From: Betaproteobacteria bacterium
GTDB taxonomy: Bacteria > Pseudomonadota > Gammaproteobacteria > Burkholderiales > SG8-39
Length of the DNA stretch: 64,000 bases
Direction: 5' to 3'
Assembly: GCA_016210745.1 (NCBI GenBank)
Contig: JACQTO010000156.1
Span: forward strand, 1 to 64,000
Position 1 is the stretch's first letter; every line of letters starts with the position of its first letter. The notes beneath the pieces were generated by a model that had not been told where the DNA came from, ran no database searches, and saw only the letters and a program-made list of their open reading frames with translations. Of this stretch, positions 38,801 to 53,800 are shown piece after piece. The position numbers were made by a program, and so were the translations under genes.

Positions 38801-41800
38801 GGCAAGAGCTATTACGTGATCGTTCTCAAGGACAACCGGGTCGAGTTGGCCGCGTCGCTGGAAGACGCGATCGCAGGCAAGGCGATTGCGCTGACCAGCG
38901 ACGGCACCGGCAGCCAGAAGCTGATCGATCACACCAGCACATTCCGCGCGGAAGCGGTTTCCGGCGCGAGCGGCGGCGAGATCGGCGTGGCGGGTTCCGT
39001 GGCGGTCAACTATGCGAAAACCAATACCCAGGCTGTCATTGGTTTGGACCATGATGCAAAGGACAACCCGAATGGAGCGGCTACGCTCGCGCTCGGCGGA
39101 GAAGATGTCAATATTCGCGCGCAGAACCTGACGGAGACCACCGTCAGCGCGCGGCCGGACGGCATCGCCAAGGGTTCGGATACCGGTGTGGGCGCATCGG
39201 TTGCTGTAAACATCTCGCTCAACAACACGTTTGCGGGGATCGAGAACGGCGAACTCGTCAGCGGCAGCGCCAAGAATTTCTTGGTGTCGGCGGATTCCGC
39301 CAATAACGCCTATACGCTGGCAGCGGCGGGCGCACAGGGCAAAACGGCCGTAGGCGGCGCGATCGCGATTGCTTATATCGAGAACGACACCGTGGCGCTC
39401 ATCGGCAGCGGCGCCGGCGGGACCATTACGCTGAATGGAGACTTGGGCGCGACCGCAAGGCACAGCGATACCGTCATCACGACGGCAACCGGCGAGGCGG
39501 CGGGTAAAGGCACGGGCGTCGGTATCGCGCTAGCCTTGAACATCATTCAGGATGACACCAAGGCCGAATTGGCGCGCAGCTTTACCGGCGCGCAAGACGT
39601 GGACGTGGGATCCACATCGGTAGTCTTGACGGTTGCCGAATCCAAAGCCAGCGTCAGTGGCGCGTCGTCCGAATCAAATGACGACAAGGATAAGGATGGC
39701 AAGAAAGACGCAGCGCGAAATTCAGACGAAGAAACCAAAGGGCAGTCGGACTTCGTGAACGGCCGGACTGGATCAGACACCAAGGCCGCGCCTACCCAGA
39801 ATTCAGACAGCAGCCTGAAGAAGTCCAACGAGAACACCGAAAAGCAGTCCGGTAACAGTTCCGATTCCGGCGGCGGCACCAGCGTTGCGGCCTCGGTTGC
39901 GGTGAATTATCTGGATTCGGACAACACGGCGACGATTGTCGACGGGGTTAGCATCAATGCGACGGGCGATCTGAAGGTTGTGGCCACTGCGGAGGTTGAT
40001 GCCAAGGCTCAAGCGTTGTCTACGGCGACCAATACCGAAGCCGATACCGGTGTGGCGGCTGCCGTGGGCCTCAATATCGTACTGGCAAGCAATAAGGGAG
40101 AGATCGGAAATTCCGCGAACCTGACTGCCAACAGCTTGGCCGTTGAAGCGGTGATGCCGGAAAGCGCGACAAACACCTTCCAGTCGCGCGCACTGTCTGG
40201 TGCGGCGGCCAGCGATACCGCGGTGGGCGGCTCGATTTCGGTCAACTACCTTGACCTCGATAGCAATGCCACGGTTGGCAACAACGCTAAGTTGACTGCA
40301 ACGGGCGGTGACATCAGCGTTGAGGCCGATAGCTATAACGAGATCCAGAACATTGCGGGCGGTGCTGCTCTCAGCACCGAAGGCGGTACCGGGATCGGTG
40401 TGGCGATTGCGGTCAATATCGTCAACGGTCTCGACACCAACGCCAGCATCGGTCACGACACGACGGCGAAGGCAACCGGTTCCATCAATGTGACGGCGGA
40501 TGCAAATCTGCTGCCGAAGACCGAGAATTTGCCGATGATTGGCGAGGTTGCGGTAACAAGTTTTGCGGCGGGTGTGGCAGGCAGTGCCGGCGGTACGACG
40601 GTGGGTGGATCGTCCAGCGTAAACGTGTTCTTCATCGACACCCATGCGTCGATTGATGACAACGCGACGATTATTGCCGGCCAGGACGTCAAGATCGAAG
40701 CGACGGACAAACTGACGCTGTTTAGCGCGGCCGGCGGATTGGCAGCGAGCACGGGCAACGCGGGGGTCGGCATCGGTCTTGATGTGGGCGTGATCGATCG
40801 CAGCACCACCGCGTGGGTGGGCGAAGGAACCGATGTAAGCGCAACCGGTGGAGATATCGCCGTCAATGCGGATTCCGAAGACGACATCACCTCGATAGCC
40901 GCCACATTCGGGCTGAGCACCAGCGGCACGGGTGTTGCGGCGTCGATTGCGGTGCAGGTGCTGCTGACCGAGACAAAGGCGTACACGGAAGATACGCCAA
41001 GCAACCCGGGAGGTACACTGAACGCGGGCGGCAACGTGTCGGTTACCTCCAACGGTGACCTCGAAGCCCTCATGATCGCCGGTGCCATTGGTGCCGGCAG
41101 CAGTGCGGGTGTCGGCGTTGCCAGCGCGGTCCTGGTGCATATCGACACTGTCGAGGCACAGGTCGGCGAGCGTGGCGTGGTGACTTCTGCCGGCACCACG
41201 GGTGTCGAGGTGAGCGCGAAATCGACGGACGACATCATATCCATAACCGCTGCGGGTGGCGCCGCGAGTTCTGCAGGCATAGCGGTTGCCCCCACGATCA
41301 ATGTGTTGGACGAGACCACCAGCGCGTCGATTGGGCGCAGCGCAACGGTTAATGCTCAAAGTGGATCCGGCACGCCGGATCTTTCGGTCATTGCATCCGA
41401 CGACACCACGATCGTTTCGGTTGCCGGCTCCATTGGTGTAGGCGGTTCGGCCGGGGTGGGCGTGGGCGCGGATGTGCTGTCTCTGATCAAGGATACGTCT
41501 GCATACATCGACTCCGGCGTGATATCCAATGTTGACGGCGATATCGAAGTTTCAGCGACTTCGCTTGAAGACATTACATCGGTCGCGGCCGGGCTTGCGG
41601 TGGGCGGTACCGCGGGGGTTGGTGTCAACGCCGGCGTGCACGTGCTTAATCTGACGACGCGAGCCTTCATCGGCGACGATCCGGCCGAGGCGACGGTTTC
41701 CGCTGGCGCGGGTGACGTGCACGCGGGCGGCACAGTGCGTATTGCGGCCGACGATGTGGCCGAGCTGGACAAAGTCGTGGCCACAGTCGCGGTTGGCGGC

Positions 41801-44800
41801 ACCGCAGGGGTTGGTGCGGCGGCTACGGTGACTGTGATCAACAAGACGACCGAAGCATTTATTGGTGCTGGGGCGAAGGTCACGGGTGACGGCAATACCT
41901 CAGGGTTGTCGGCTGCGACAGGTGCTTTTGGTGTGACATTCGCCGGACCGAGCGGGCCAGCGACACGGGCAGACACGGTTTTCGACGCAGGCGCTGGCAA
42001 TGTGAACACCGGCACCGAGACGATTACCGTTGACGGGTCGAGCGACTTGTCCACCGGTGACTACGTGACTTACCACAAGGGTGTCGATTCCGGCAATGCC
42101 GCGATCGGTGGCTTGGAGGACGGGAAGAATTACTTCGTTCGCCGCACCGGCAATTCGGTCGAGCTTTATGACACCAAGGCGCATGCCGAAGATACTGGCC
42201 ATACAGCGGGTCGCTTTGATCTCACTGACGCGGGCAGTGGCCCGGGACATGTTTTTGACCCCGCGGTGGAGATCATCGAGGCCAAGACGGCGAACAATTC
42301 AGACGTTGGCACTCTGAAGAATTCCGGAGAGGTGACTTCGCCGAATGTCGAGGGCGCTGACACGAACAACGACGGCACAGCGGATACCGATCCCTCACAA
42401 ATTGGCGATCGCGTTCTCGCGCCGGAACAGGTCACGGTGCACGGGGTCGCCATTTCCGCGACCAGCCGCGACGATATCGAAACCTATTCCGCCGCAATTG
42501 GCGGCGGTACGGTGGGTGTTGCGGTTGCCGCGGCGGTCAACGTGGTCACCACGCATACGGACGCTTACATTGGCGACGGTGCTTCGGTGAATGCCGATCA
42601 GACTGCGGCAAACAGTGCCCAATCGGTGGTGGTTGGTGCGGGCAACGATTTCCACCATGTTGCGTTGGCGGCTGGCGCGGGTTTTGGCGCCGTTGGTGTT
42701 GCGCCGGGCGTTGGTATAACGGTACTTAACGGTACTACGACAGCGGCGATAGACCCGAACGCTGTGGTCAATGCCAAGGACGACGTGCGCGTGGAGGCGC
42801 ACGCGTCTGAAGACCTGCTCATGATCGGCATGGGGATTGCGGCCGGAACAGTCGGCGTGGGCGGCGGCGTGAGCGTGCTCAGCATCAGCAACGACACCTA
42901 TGCATCGATCGGCGGGACTGTCTCGGCGGGCGGCGACGTGCTGGTCAACGCTTCCGATGACACGGATATCAAGATCATCAGTGGCGCGCTGGGTGCGGGC
43001 GTCGTGGGGGTAGGTGCGTCCGTGGGTGTCATGGTGGTCGATAAGGACACGCAGGCGTTCATCGCCGATGATGCGGTCGTGGACGCCAAAGGCACCGGTA
43101 CAGGGGTGACCGGCGTATTGGCAGGCACGCTGACGGGCGGAGACGCCGCCGACGACTTCGATACGGCAACGCGTCATGGCGTCGTTGTTCAGGCCGAATC
43201 GAGCGAAGATATTCTCCAGATTGGCGTGGCTGCCGGGGCGGGGTTCGTCGGTGTTTCGGGGGCGGTTACAGTCGCAGTCGTCGATTCCGATACCAAGGCA
43301 TGGATCGGCGATGCCGATATCAATCAGACCGACGCTAACTCGGGTGCGTCGTCTGGACAGGGTGTTTACGTCGGTGCAAGCAACGAGGCCCGCGCAGTCA
43401 GTTTCGCCGGTGCGGTTGCCGGGGGCTTTGTCGGCGTGGGTGGTGCGGTAAACGTCGGTGTGCTGAAAAACGATGTCAGCGCCGAGATTCGCACGGGAGC
43501 GATTCTCACTGCAAGGAACGATGTCGAGGTTAACGCACTTGCGATTAAAGATATCGACGGACTTGTGATCAGCGGCGCAGGCGGATTTGTGGGCGTGGCG
43601 GCTGCAGTATCGGCGTGGTCGATCGGGACCGCGCTCACCTCGGACTATTCGGACAATAACGAAGATGGTTCAACCAAGGACACGCAGAATTCACTGGAGC
43701 GCGATGTGGGGTTCGGACTTGATCCCACAGCGGGCAACGTGGACACGACGCATGAGCGGATTGACTTCGGGTATGACACGGGATTGGAAACCGGCGACAA
43801 GGTGACGTATGACAAAGGAGCCGATGGCAATACCGAAATCGGAGGCCTGTCCGACGGTGGGCAATATTATGTGCGTGTGGTGGAGGATACCCTTGACGGC
43901 AACAAGAAGAAGATCGAGTTCTATGACACCAAGACGCATGCAGAGGATACAGCTAACACGACGGGCCGCGTAAACCTCAGTGGCGCGGGCGGTGGTACTC
44001 AGCACAGCTTTGCTACAGAGTTGACGAAAACAGCGGATCAGGACGCGGCCGAGCAGGGCGAACATGCGTCCGACAAGGTCAGCGGTGATCTGTTGGCGAT
44101 CGACGCAAAGGTCACCACCGACAAGACCGATGATTCCCAAACCAGCGACGAGCGCCTCGCGGGCATTAGCAAGCAGGGTGGGGATGATCTCGCTGCCAAG
44201 CGGCCTTCGGCGGCTTCAGTCACGGGCATGCTGGCGGCTGCGCCGGCAACGCCCCCCGGCACGTTCGCCTCGATTGCCAACGGAAGTCAGGTTACAACGA
44301 CCACAGTCAATGGCGATATCAAAGTCAACGCGGTTGAAGACATCGAGATCGATTTGCTTACCGGCGGGGCTGCCGGGGGCGCAGTCGGTGCCGGTGCAGG
44401 CGTCAGCGTGGTTACGCTCGCGTCCAATGTGTCGGCTTCCGCCGGAGGCACGCTCAGCGCCGGGGGAACCCTTGGGATCAGTGCCACACTGGATGAAGAT
44501 ATCGATGTTAAGTCGTTCGCCGGCGGCGTCGGGTTTGTGGGCCTGGGGGCAGCCGTTGCGGTACTCAACGACTCGAGCACGGTGAGCGCGGGAATTGCCA
44601 ATGGTGCGGTCGTCAACGCCGCGGCGGCAATCGATATCGACGCTGTGACGAGACAGACCATCAATGTCTTTGCGCCACAGGTCACGTCAGGCGCCGGCGC
44701 AATCGGTGCGTCCTTTGTCAAGATCAGTGTCAATAATTCCGGTGCCGATGAGACCAGGGCCTATATCGGCGACGACGCGCAGATCGGTCAAGGTGCCGGT

Positions 44801-47800
44801 ACGGTTGGCGGGCTTGACATGAACGCCGAGTCCACAATCGATGCCACCGGCGAGGCATTTGGCGTCAGTGTCGGTGCGATCGCAGGCAGCATGAACTTTG
44901 CGTTCGTCGATGTCACGCCGACCGTCAAGGCCGAGATTGGAAACAGCGCCGATGTCAAGACCACGGGCGACATAACGGTTAAAGCCGGCTCCCACATGGA
45001 AGCCGAAGCAAACGTCTTTGGTGTGGCGATTGGCGGTGGTGCGCTCGTTGCGTCCGTGGCGCATAGCACCCTGACGCCATCGATCATCGCAGGTTTTGGT
45101 ACGAACGCCGTCATCAATAGCACCGGCGGCGCGGTGAGCTTGCGCAGCCGTCACAACTTTGGTGAATCCAAGGGCGCGACGGCCAATGCGATCTCTGGTA
45201 GCGGCGGCGTGGTTGCCGGATCGGGCGCGTTCGCCGTTGCCACGGATTCTGCAAGTGTTTCAACGACGGCAGGCGTCGGTTCCAAGGTATCAGCGGGATC
45301 GGCCATCGAGTTGTCGGCCAAGTCGACAGAAATCGCCACCTCGACCGCCGCGGGCCTGGCGGTGGGCGGGCTAGGCATTGGTATCAGCTATGCGGAAAGC
45401 AACGCCAACGGATCGGTGCATAGCCGCTTTGACGGGTCGGTGCCGAACGCCGCGTCGTTCAAGGTTGAAAGTGTCGGCCAGAGCACAGCCAATGCAGAGG
45501 CAACCGCGGGCGCGGGTGGTCTGTTGGTTGGTGCGCAGGGCTCGGTTGCTATCGCGAATGCGTCGCCGACCGTTGACGCCATCGTCGGGGCTGGAACTAT
45601 CAATGTCAGCGGTAATGTAGTCGTTTCCGCCCACTCGGAAGGTGCGGCCCAGGCTGATGCTTTCGGTATCGCCGTCGCTGGGGGAGTGGGGTTCGGCGTG
45701 TCCCTCTCCACCGCGACGGTCAGCCCGACCGTACGCGCTGCGGTTGAAGGCGGATCGATTACCTCGACGGGCGGCAGCGTAGCGATACGCGCGACCCACA
45801 ACTACGCTGAGGATGGCGCGAGCACGCTAAACAAGAAGGCGCGGGCCGAATCCACCGCAGGCTCTGGCGGCATATTGGCGGGCCTAGCGGGTGCGGACGC
45901 GACAGCGACGGCGGCTGCGGATGTGCGGACAGAGGTGAGCGGCGCCATTCACGCCAAGACCTCTGCAGGGATAACGGCTGACGCGCACAACAAGGCCGAT
46001 GCGCTTTCGCATGGAATAGGGATAGGCGGCTTGGCAGGAGTTGGCCTGAGCCTCAGCATGGCGGAAACCGGCGGTGTCGTCGATGCGCACTCCGACGGCA
46101 CGGTGACGGGGCAATCACTTACCCTGCGTGGACGTGCTACCAATGACGCGCATGCCGATGCGTTTGCGCTTTCGGGCGGTTTGTTGGCGGTGGGCGTCAA
46201 CTACGCAAAGGCTGACATGGATGGCGTCGTCAAGGCGCGCCTGGGGGCGAACGCGAATGTCGATGTTTCCGGCACCGCGCAAATTCTTGCCGATGCCACG
46301 AATAAGGGTAATGCGGTAGGCCATGGCGTAACAGTCGGCCTCTTGGCGGTCGGCGGCATGGTCGTAGAGACGAAACTTGGCAAGGGCACGGGCACGGATG
46401 AGGTGATTGCCGAGGTGGGTAACAATGCCGCCCTTGATGCCGGCATTGTCACCATTACCGCGCACAGCAACGATGAGCTCTTTGCGTTCGGGGAATCCGC
46501 CGGTGGCGGGTTGATCTCCGTTACTGGCGCGGATGTCTCAACATATACCGACCAGTCAGCCATGGTGCGCGTTGGCAAGAATGCCGACATTCTGGCGCCA
46601 GCGGTAACGCTAACGGCCAATCATACGCAGGACGTAGACGGGAAGGGCGATAGCGTGGCGTTTGGCCTCGCGGCAGGTGGCGGCGCCGTAGTGAGTAACA
46701 CGATCCTCAGTAAAGCCACGATTGGTATCGACGAAAACGCCGAAATCGTTGCGCATAACCTGGTGGTGTCGGCGAAGAACGAGCTCGACAAGGAGCACTT
46801 CAGCGTCAACCTGCAATCCGCGTCGGCTTCGGCCGTTGGCGTGAGCGCGCTTTTCAGTGAGATCGAGGTCGGGAACTCAAGCGACAAGTTCGAGGCCTCG
46901 ATCAACGTCGGCAGCGGCGCCCGCTTGGTATCCGTGGGTGACAACGCTAATCCGGGAATCCTGCGCATCGAGGCTTTGAACGACATTCGCGCGCTCGACG
47001 CAGTCGAGGTCGAGGGATTCTCGCTGGTCGGCGCAGTCACGATCGGCGAGTCGGAAATAACCACCAACACGCTTGCACTGATTGACATCAATGGCGCAAC
47101 GATCGAGAACAAGGCGGGCGACGTCGATCTCACGACCAAGACCAAGATCGAGGCGCGCACCGACGTCGATCTGACGGTCGCCTCCGGTCTGACCGGCGTG
47201 GTCGACGCGATCGCCACGGTGGACATCGTGGCGACCGACACGGTCACGTTGAACAACGCCACGGTCAAGGGGCAGGACATCAACCTGTTCGCCGGCCAGG
47301 ACGCCTACGGCCAGGTGAACCTGATTGACGGCTTCGCCAACACCGACATCATGGCGTTCTCTCTGCTGCCGAATATCGCGGTGCCGGATCCGGATGTCGC
47401 AATTCACGAATTCAACAATATCAACGTTCTGGGCACCTCGAAAGTGCAGGCGCTCGAAGACGTCGTCCTGCGCGCGCTCGAGGGCTTGGGCGGCAACGAG
47501 CGCGGCACCACTGATGGCGCGGTGCTATCGCTGTCGTTGATCCCCTACGGCGTTTCGGTGCCGGACGGCGCGTCCGCCGAAAGCTTCAATACCGTCAAGA
47601 TTGCCACCACGGCGAGGGTCGAAGCAGGCGTTAACAACCAGGCGCTGGTGCATCTCAAGCCGATTACGCTCGGCGGCACCTTGCAGCAAGTGCCGGGTGG
47701 CGGCGATTTCGTCATAAACCGGCTCGAAACACTGCTGACGGCGGCAGAGAAAGCGGAACTCGGCCTCGCGCCGGAAATCGCCTACGAATATTCGCGTCTC

Positions 47801-50800
47801 AACCTCGATGAAATCCCGTTCAGCCTTTCCACAGGCACGATCATTCAGCGCGTCGCGGGCGCGGGGGTCGGTGGCTCCGTGGGGCATTACTACAAGTTCC
47901 TGCCGGTTTCCGAATCCACGGTGACGGTGGTACTGGAGCAGGAAAACTTCTCTAACACGTCGCGTTGGCAGGACCTCGGTGCGAGCGCGCCGTCTGCCGA
48001 TGAAAACACGACTGTCTACACGAGCGACGTAACGGGCGCGCTGCGCACGGCGTTGACGGACAAGTTCTACGTCATCAAGCCGGTCGAGCTGGATGCGCCC
48101 ACTTTCGTCTATAAGAATCTCGGGAACTTGCTGCTCGAGCAGCGCGCGAAAGTGCTCGACTGGATCCAGAGCCACGGCTCGGATCTGGAATCGGTGGCGC
48201 GCTACCAGGTCCAGCTCGACTTGATCAACGACGCACTTGACGAGCTCGGCTTGGTCGAAACCGTCGATGGCGTCACTCTCATCAAGCGCGAGCTCGACAT
48301 CCTGTTCGTCGAGCTGCCGAACGTCTACGCCACGCCGGGATCGGTGTTTATCGACGGCAACTCGGTGCGCGACGGCACTGGCGCGGCAGCCACGGTCGAT
48401 GCGCTCATAGCCGCAGGCGCCATCGTGCCGCACGCGGGGGCCGAGATCGAGATCCTGAACCAGACGCCGTTCACGATGGAGGTGAACGATGCGGTGATCA
48501 AGGATACCAAGCGCGTCACCGTGGTGAACGGCCAGTACACTGTGCTGCAGCCGGGCAATGTTTACTTGAACAGCGCGGCGGTGACGAACAACAGCAACAG
48601 CGCCGAGAAGAACATTTTCATCACCCAGGATTCGTTCCCGCAAAGCCAGTACGATATCGACACGTCGGCATTGCCGGGCTTCTCCAGCGCGCCCGACCAG
48701 GACCTGTACCTCGTCGGCGACGTTATCAACGAGGTCGGCGACGTCCACGTCACGAACAACGAAGGCAGCATCATCGTCTCGGGAGAAATCCGGGCCGCGC
48801 AAGTGTTCATCACGGCGGCGCGCGACTTCTCGCTCAACACGGACGACTGGTTCCATACCAACCGCGACCCGCGGCAGTACCTCGACTTCGACGACCTGCG
48901 CGCGCTGGTGTTCCATGCGGACGGCAGCCCTGATACGGATACCTACGCGACGGCAGCCGGTGTGGCGGCATCCGTCAGCGGGACGAACAGCACGCCGACC
49001 ACGCTGCAGGCCCAGATCAACGTCAACGAGTCGAGGATCCTGGCACAGGGTCAGATTGCGATCACCGCCCGGTTCCTTAACATCGACGGGCTGATCCAGA
49101 GCGGGGTGCAGACGATTACGCTCCATATCGATTCAAGCTTCGTGCCGAATTCGAGCGGGGCACTGCTCGACGACGACGGCAATGCAGTGGCTGGCGTGAG
49201 CTTCGGTACGGACAACGTTCCGGTGGACGCCTATTTCGACTTCGCGCAGAACGCGATCGTGCTCGACGATCTCGTTCCCGAGGGTGGCCGCATCATCCTT
49301 GCGGGCCAGATCCTGAGCACGGGCAACGGGCAGATCAAGGCGGCCTATGGTCATGCCAACGTGGATATCGTGAACGCGAGCGGCTACGACCTGATCGTCA
49401 ACCGCATTGACGCCACGCGCGACCGCACGGGCAAGATCACCATCATCGATACCGCGCGCATCGTCGACGGCGCGGCAAACGACCAGGCCAAGCGCGAATA
49501 CACGGTGAACACCAGCGGCATTACCGAGAAGGTGTTCGACGCCGACCTCGTGGCAGAGGTCGGCGGCGAGGACGGCAGCTTCAGCCGCATCCAGTACACG
49601 CAAGTCGGCGGCGACATCCACTATGCCCTCGGCACGACCGTGGAGTACCTGCCGCGCGCGGGACTGCATTATCTCTGGACGGAAGGGCAGGAGAAGGTCG
49701 AGACTCAGGTCACGAAGTACGAGAAGAACACCTTCAACCTGTTCGGCGGCAGTACCGGCTTCGAGGACTGGCTTTCCAGCGACAACGCCTACAAGTGGCG
49801 CACTACCGAATTCACCGACGAAACGCCGCTGCTCGAATCCGAGGCGCTGGTGCTCGAATCCGGCTCCGGAGCGCTGGATAATCCGGCCTACGCCGATGGA
49901 CAGGCCTACAGCGTTTCCTACAAACAGGTCGAGGACACCGATGTCGATCTGGAAAGCGGCATCACCACGGTCTGGCACGTCAGTGAGGGCCGAGCCTATC
50001 GCTTCATTCTCGAAGACAGCGGAGGCAACCCGGTCAACACCGAAGGCGTCCTGCCCGACGAGAATTATCACGACACCGATCGTTGGGCGCTGGCGCCGGA
50101 GATCACCGCCGAAGAAGGTGCGGACTTCAGGAGCGACTTCCTGAACCACTCGCTCACAGTGGATGAGTGGACTACTGGCGGCGGCTGGCTGCGTGAGAAG
50201 ACCTACCATACCAAGATCACCACTGTGACAGGCCTGAAGGACTACTACGTCCATACGCTCAAGGCAGACTACGCGATCCACATCAACTTCATCGGCGGCT
50301 TGGAGATACCCTTCATCAACGTCTCGAGCGGCGGCGACCTGTTCATACAGGGCGACATTTCCGTGGCAGAGGGCGGCATTACCACGCTCACATCCACGGG
50401 CGGCTCGGTTATCGGCAGCCAGACCACCGCGGCGTTCAACGACCCGACGGTGGTGGCGGCCGGGGATGTGTTCCTGGTGGTTGAAGGCGGCCCGGGAACC
50501 TTGCTCAACGTTACGGCGGGCGGCGACATCTTCGTGACCGCGATCGCGGACATCGGCGGCAGCAGTCTGCTGAACGTCGGCACGATCCAGACCACCGGCG
50601 GAAACGTCACTCTCATCGCCGCCGGCGGCATCAAGGCGGACGATGCTTCGACCTCGCTCGTCAAAGGCAACCGCGTGGAACTCTACGCGAAAGACGGGAG
50701 CATCGGGGGCACCGGCACGCTGCGGATTGACAGCAACATCCTCGGCAGCGGCGGTTTCGCCGCGAAAGCGGGGGGTTACATCGACGTAAAAGAAACCGTG

Positions 50801-53800
50801 GGAGACCTCAAGCTCATCCAGGCGCTGGACTTTGCCAGCAACGCTTCGGTCGAGGCGGGCGGCGACGTGACGCTGAGGACGGGGGCAGGCTCGATCCTGG
50901 ATGCAACGATCGAGCTCGACATGCTGGGCAGCGACGCGCCGCTCACGGCGCTGCAACTGCAGTTGCTCAACACGCTCAACACGGACGGCGATCCTACGAA
51001 CGACATCACGGAGGACGCTTTCCGCTACCCGGTGTCGCCCGGGCTGTATGGCTTCATCTACCCGCATGCCGAGTTCGCGGGCGCCACGCCCTCGTCATCG
51101 GCTGTGGAAGTGAGCAACGTTTTAGGCGATACCGTGACGCTGATCGCCGATGGCAACGGCGGCATCGGCCGCAGCTTCGCCCCGCAGGTGATCGATCTTT
51201 CGGGCGGCTTTGCCATCCTGTCGAGCGCCGACAAGGCGACGCTGTCCAGCGCCACCGCGGCGGATGTGATTGGGGTTCAGTATGCCTTGTACCGCAAGAT
51301 CAACGGCAGCACGGGCGGCGACTTCAACGACATGATCAACGCGGTGCGCGCCGCTTACGCGGCCGACGTGAACGACGGCGACGGCATTATCACCTCGCTC
51401 TCGCCGGCAGAGCACTTCGCCGGCTACTTCGGGGACGCGACCCAGTGGGTGAAAGTGAATCCCTTCGTTACCGGCGTGGACAAGACGATCGTCAATAACC
51501 GGTCGCTCGTCGGCAACTCCAGCTTGGTGCTCGTCGAGTTCACGCAATCGACCTACGGCCTGTACCTGTACAAGGGGCCGGACGGGACCTTCAATCTGTC
51601 GACGGAGAACTACAGCAACTCGCTGCGCTGGGAAAAACTCGATGCGATCCGCTCGACTGACGATGCGAGCGACGCGGCCATCGCCAGCGGCCAGTTGGTG
51701 CTGGACAAGTTCGCGGTCGAGCGCGTCGCGCTGCAGCTGCTGGATGACGTCGACGTCGAGGTCGAGGTCGGGCCTGACGCCCTCGTTGTCGAGGCCGACG
51801 GGAACGTGACGCTCGAAGCACCGGGCGCGCTGCCGATCGACCATGTGATCGCAGGCGGCAACGTGCACCTGAGGGCGGGCGGGGCCATTACCGACATCCA
51901 TGCGGTCGGCACCGCAGCCGCGATCAGTGCGTTCGGCGATGTCGTACTTACGGCAGGGGGCTCCATCCAGAGTTCGGTCGCGGGCGACCCGCTGCGCATC
52001 CAGCTCGCGAACGCGAGCCACCTGTTCGCCGATTCGCCGGCCGACGTGCTCTTGTTCCAGGTCGCGGCCGATACGACCATCAACGGCGATTTCGAGGGGA
52101 TCGACGACTTGTACGTGGACAACGTCAACGCCGGCGGCTCGGTCGAGATCGAGGTCGCGCAGGGCGACATGATCGTCGAGCGCGTCAATGCGGTGAGCGA
52201 CTCCACGCTCCTCGCTCAGGATTCAATCTTCGACGCTCTGAACGACGCCGCTGCGCCGCTGGTCAACGTCAGCACCGGCGACCTGTACCTGCAGGCCACC
52301 ACCGGAGCGATCGGGACGGCAGCGAACTTCTTCGACGTGGCCGTTTCCGGGGATCTGTCCGGGCTCGCCGCGGGCAGCATCTACATCAACAGTCCGGATA
52401 CGCTCAATATCACGACACTCACCTCGAACAGCGGCAACGTCACGCTGACCGTGGACGGCGATACCAACATCGGCCTGATCCGGGCGCGGTTGGGCACCGT
52501 TGCGATCACCAGCGAAGGCTCGATCGTGGACCGCTACAACGAGGCGTTCGCCGATATCGAGGCGAAGAACGTGGATCTCATCGCCGAGACCGGCACGATC
52601 GGCACGGGGGCCAATCCGTTCGACCTCAACACGTCTTTCTTCGCGACCGGCTATGTCAATGCCGACGCGCACGGAGTGGCCTATTTGATCGAAACCGCAG
52701 GCACGCTGCAGGTGGACACGGTTACGTCGCACACGGCCGACGTGACGCTGATCGCGGACGGCTCGATCCTCGATTTCAACGCCGACACCGCCAACAACGT
52801 CACGGGTGTCAACGTCAACCTGATCGCCCAGCACGGCGATATCGGGACCGCGGGCGACGCGCTGGAGATCGATTCGTCCAACCCGGCGCAGGGCTGGCTC
52901 AACGCCTCGGCGCTCAATAGCAGCATCAATGTTGCAGAGACCGACGGGCCCCTTTACGTAGGGCAGGTGTTTGCGGCCACAGGGAACGTGCGGCTGTCGG
53001 TGCGCGACACGCTCGACACGGACGAAGACCTGATCATGGACGCCAACGCCGATGTCAGCGCGCCCGGCGGCTTCGTGCTGTCGCGGGTGGGCGACGACGT
53101 GCAGATGGAGGAAGGCGCATCCATCACGGCCTTAAGCAGCATCACGGTGCGCGGTGACGTCGACGACCTCGGCGTCAGTGCCGATTCGGGCGTCGGCACC
53201 AGCATGGAGTTCCACGGGCACCTCGCTGCGCCGGACATCTACGTCTACGGGCGCGACGACATCGACGACGTCCTGTTCACGCCGCAATCGCTCTCGGGAT
53301 GGACGCGGATATTTGGCGGGCTTGAGGACGACAATGTCGTGATCGATCGGCTGCCGACGCTGGACGCTGCCAACAAGTTCGGTGGAACTCCGGGCACGTC
53401 CACGCTCGTGACCGGCCGCGTTGGCGGCCTGCGCGACACGGTAGACATCGACGGGCAGGGCGGCACGGACCGCACCACCGTCTATACGACCGGAGACACC
53501 GATTACATCATCAACGTCCATGACAGCGGTGCGCCAAACGACGGCGCCGACCGCCTGACCATCGAGGGCACGGCCGCGGGAGACGTGTTCCTGCTGCGGC
53601 GCGACTTCGTCGCCAAGCTGCAGCCGACCGGCACCGATGCCGACGGCAATCTGGTGTTCGGCTCGAACTACGAGCGTATCAACTACGACGAGAGCGTCAA
53701 CGGGCGACTTACCGTCGACGGACTGGATGGCGACGATCGCTTCTACAGCGACGACAACAGTAGCATCACCACGCTGGACGGTGGACAGGGCAACGACTTC

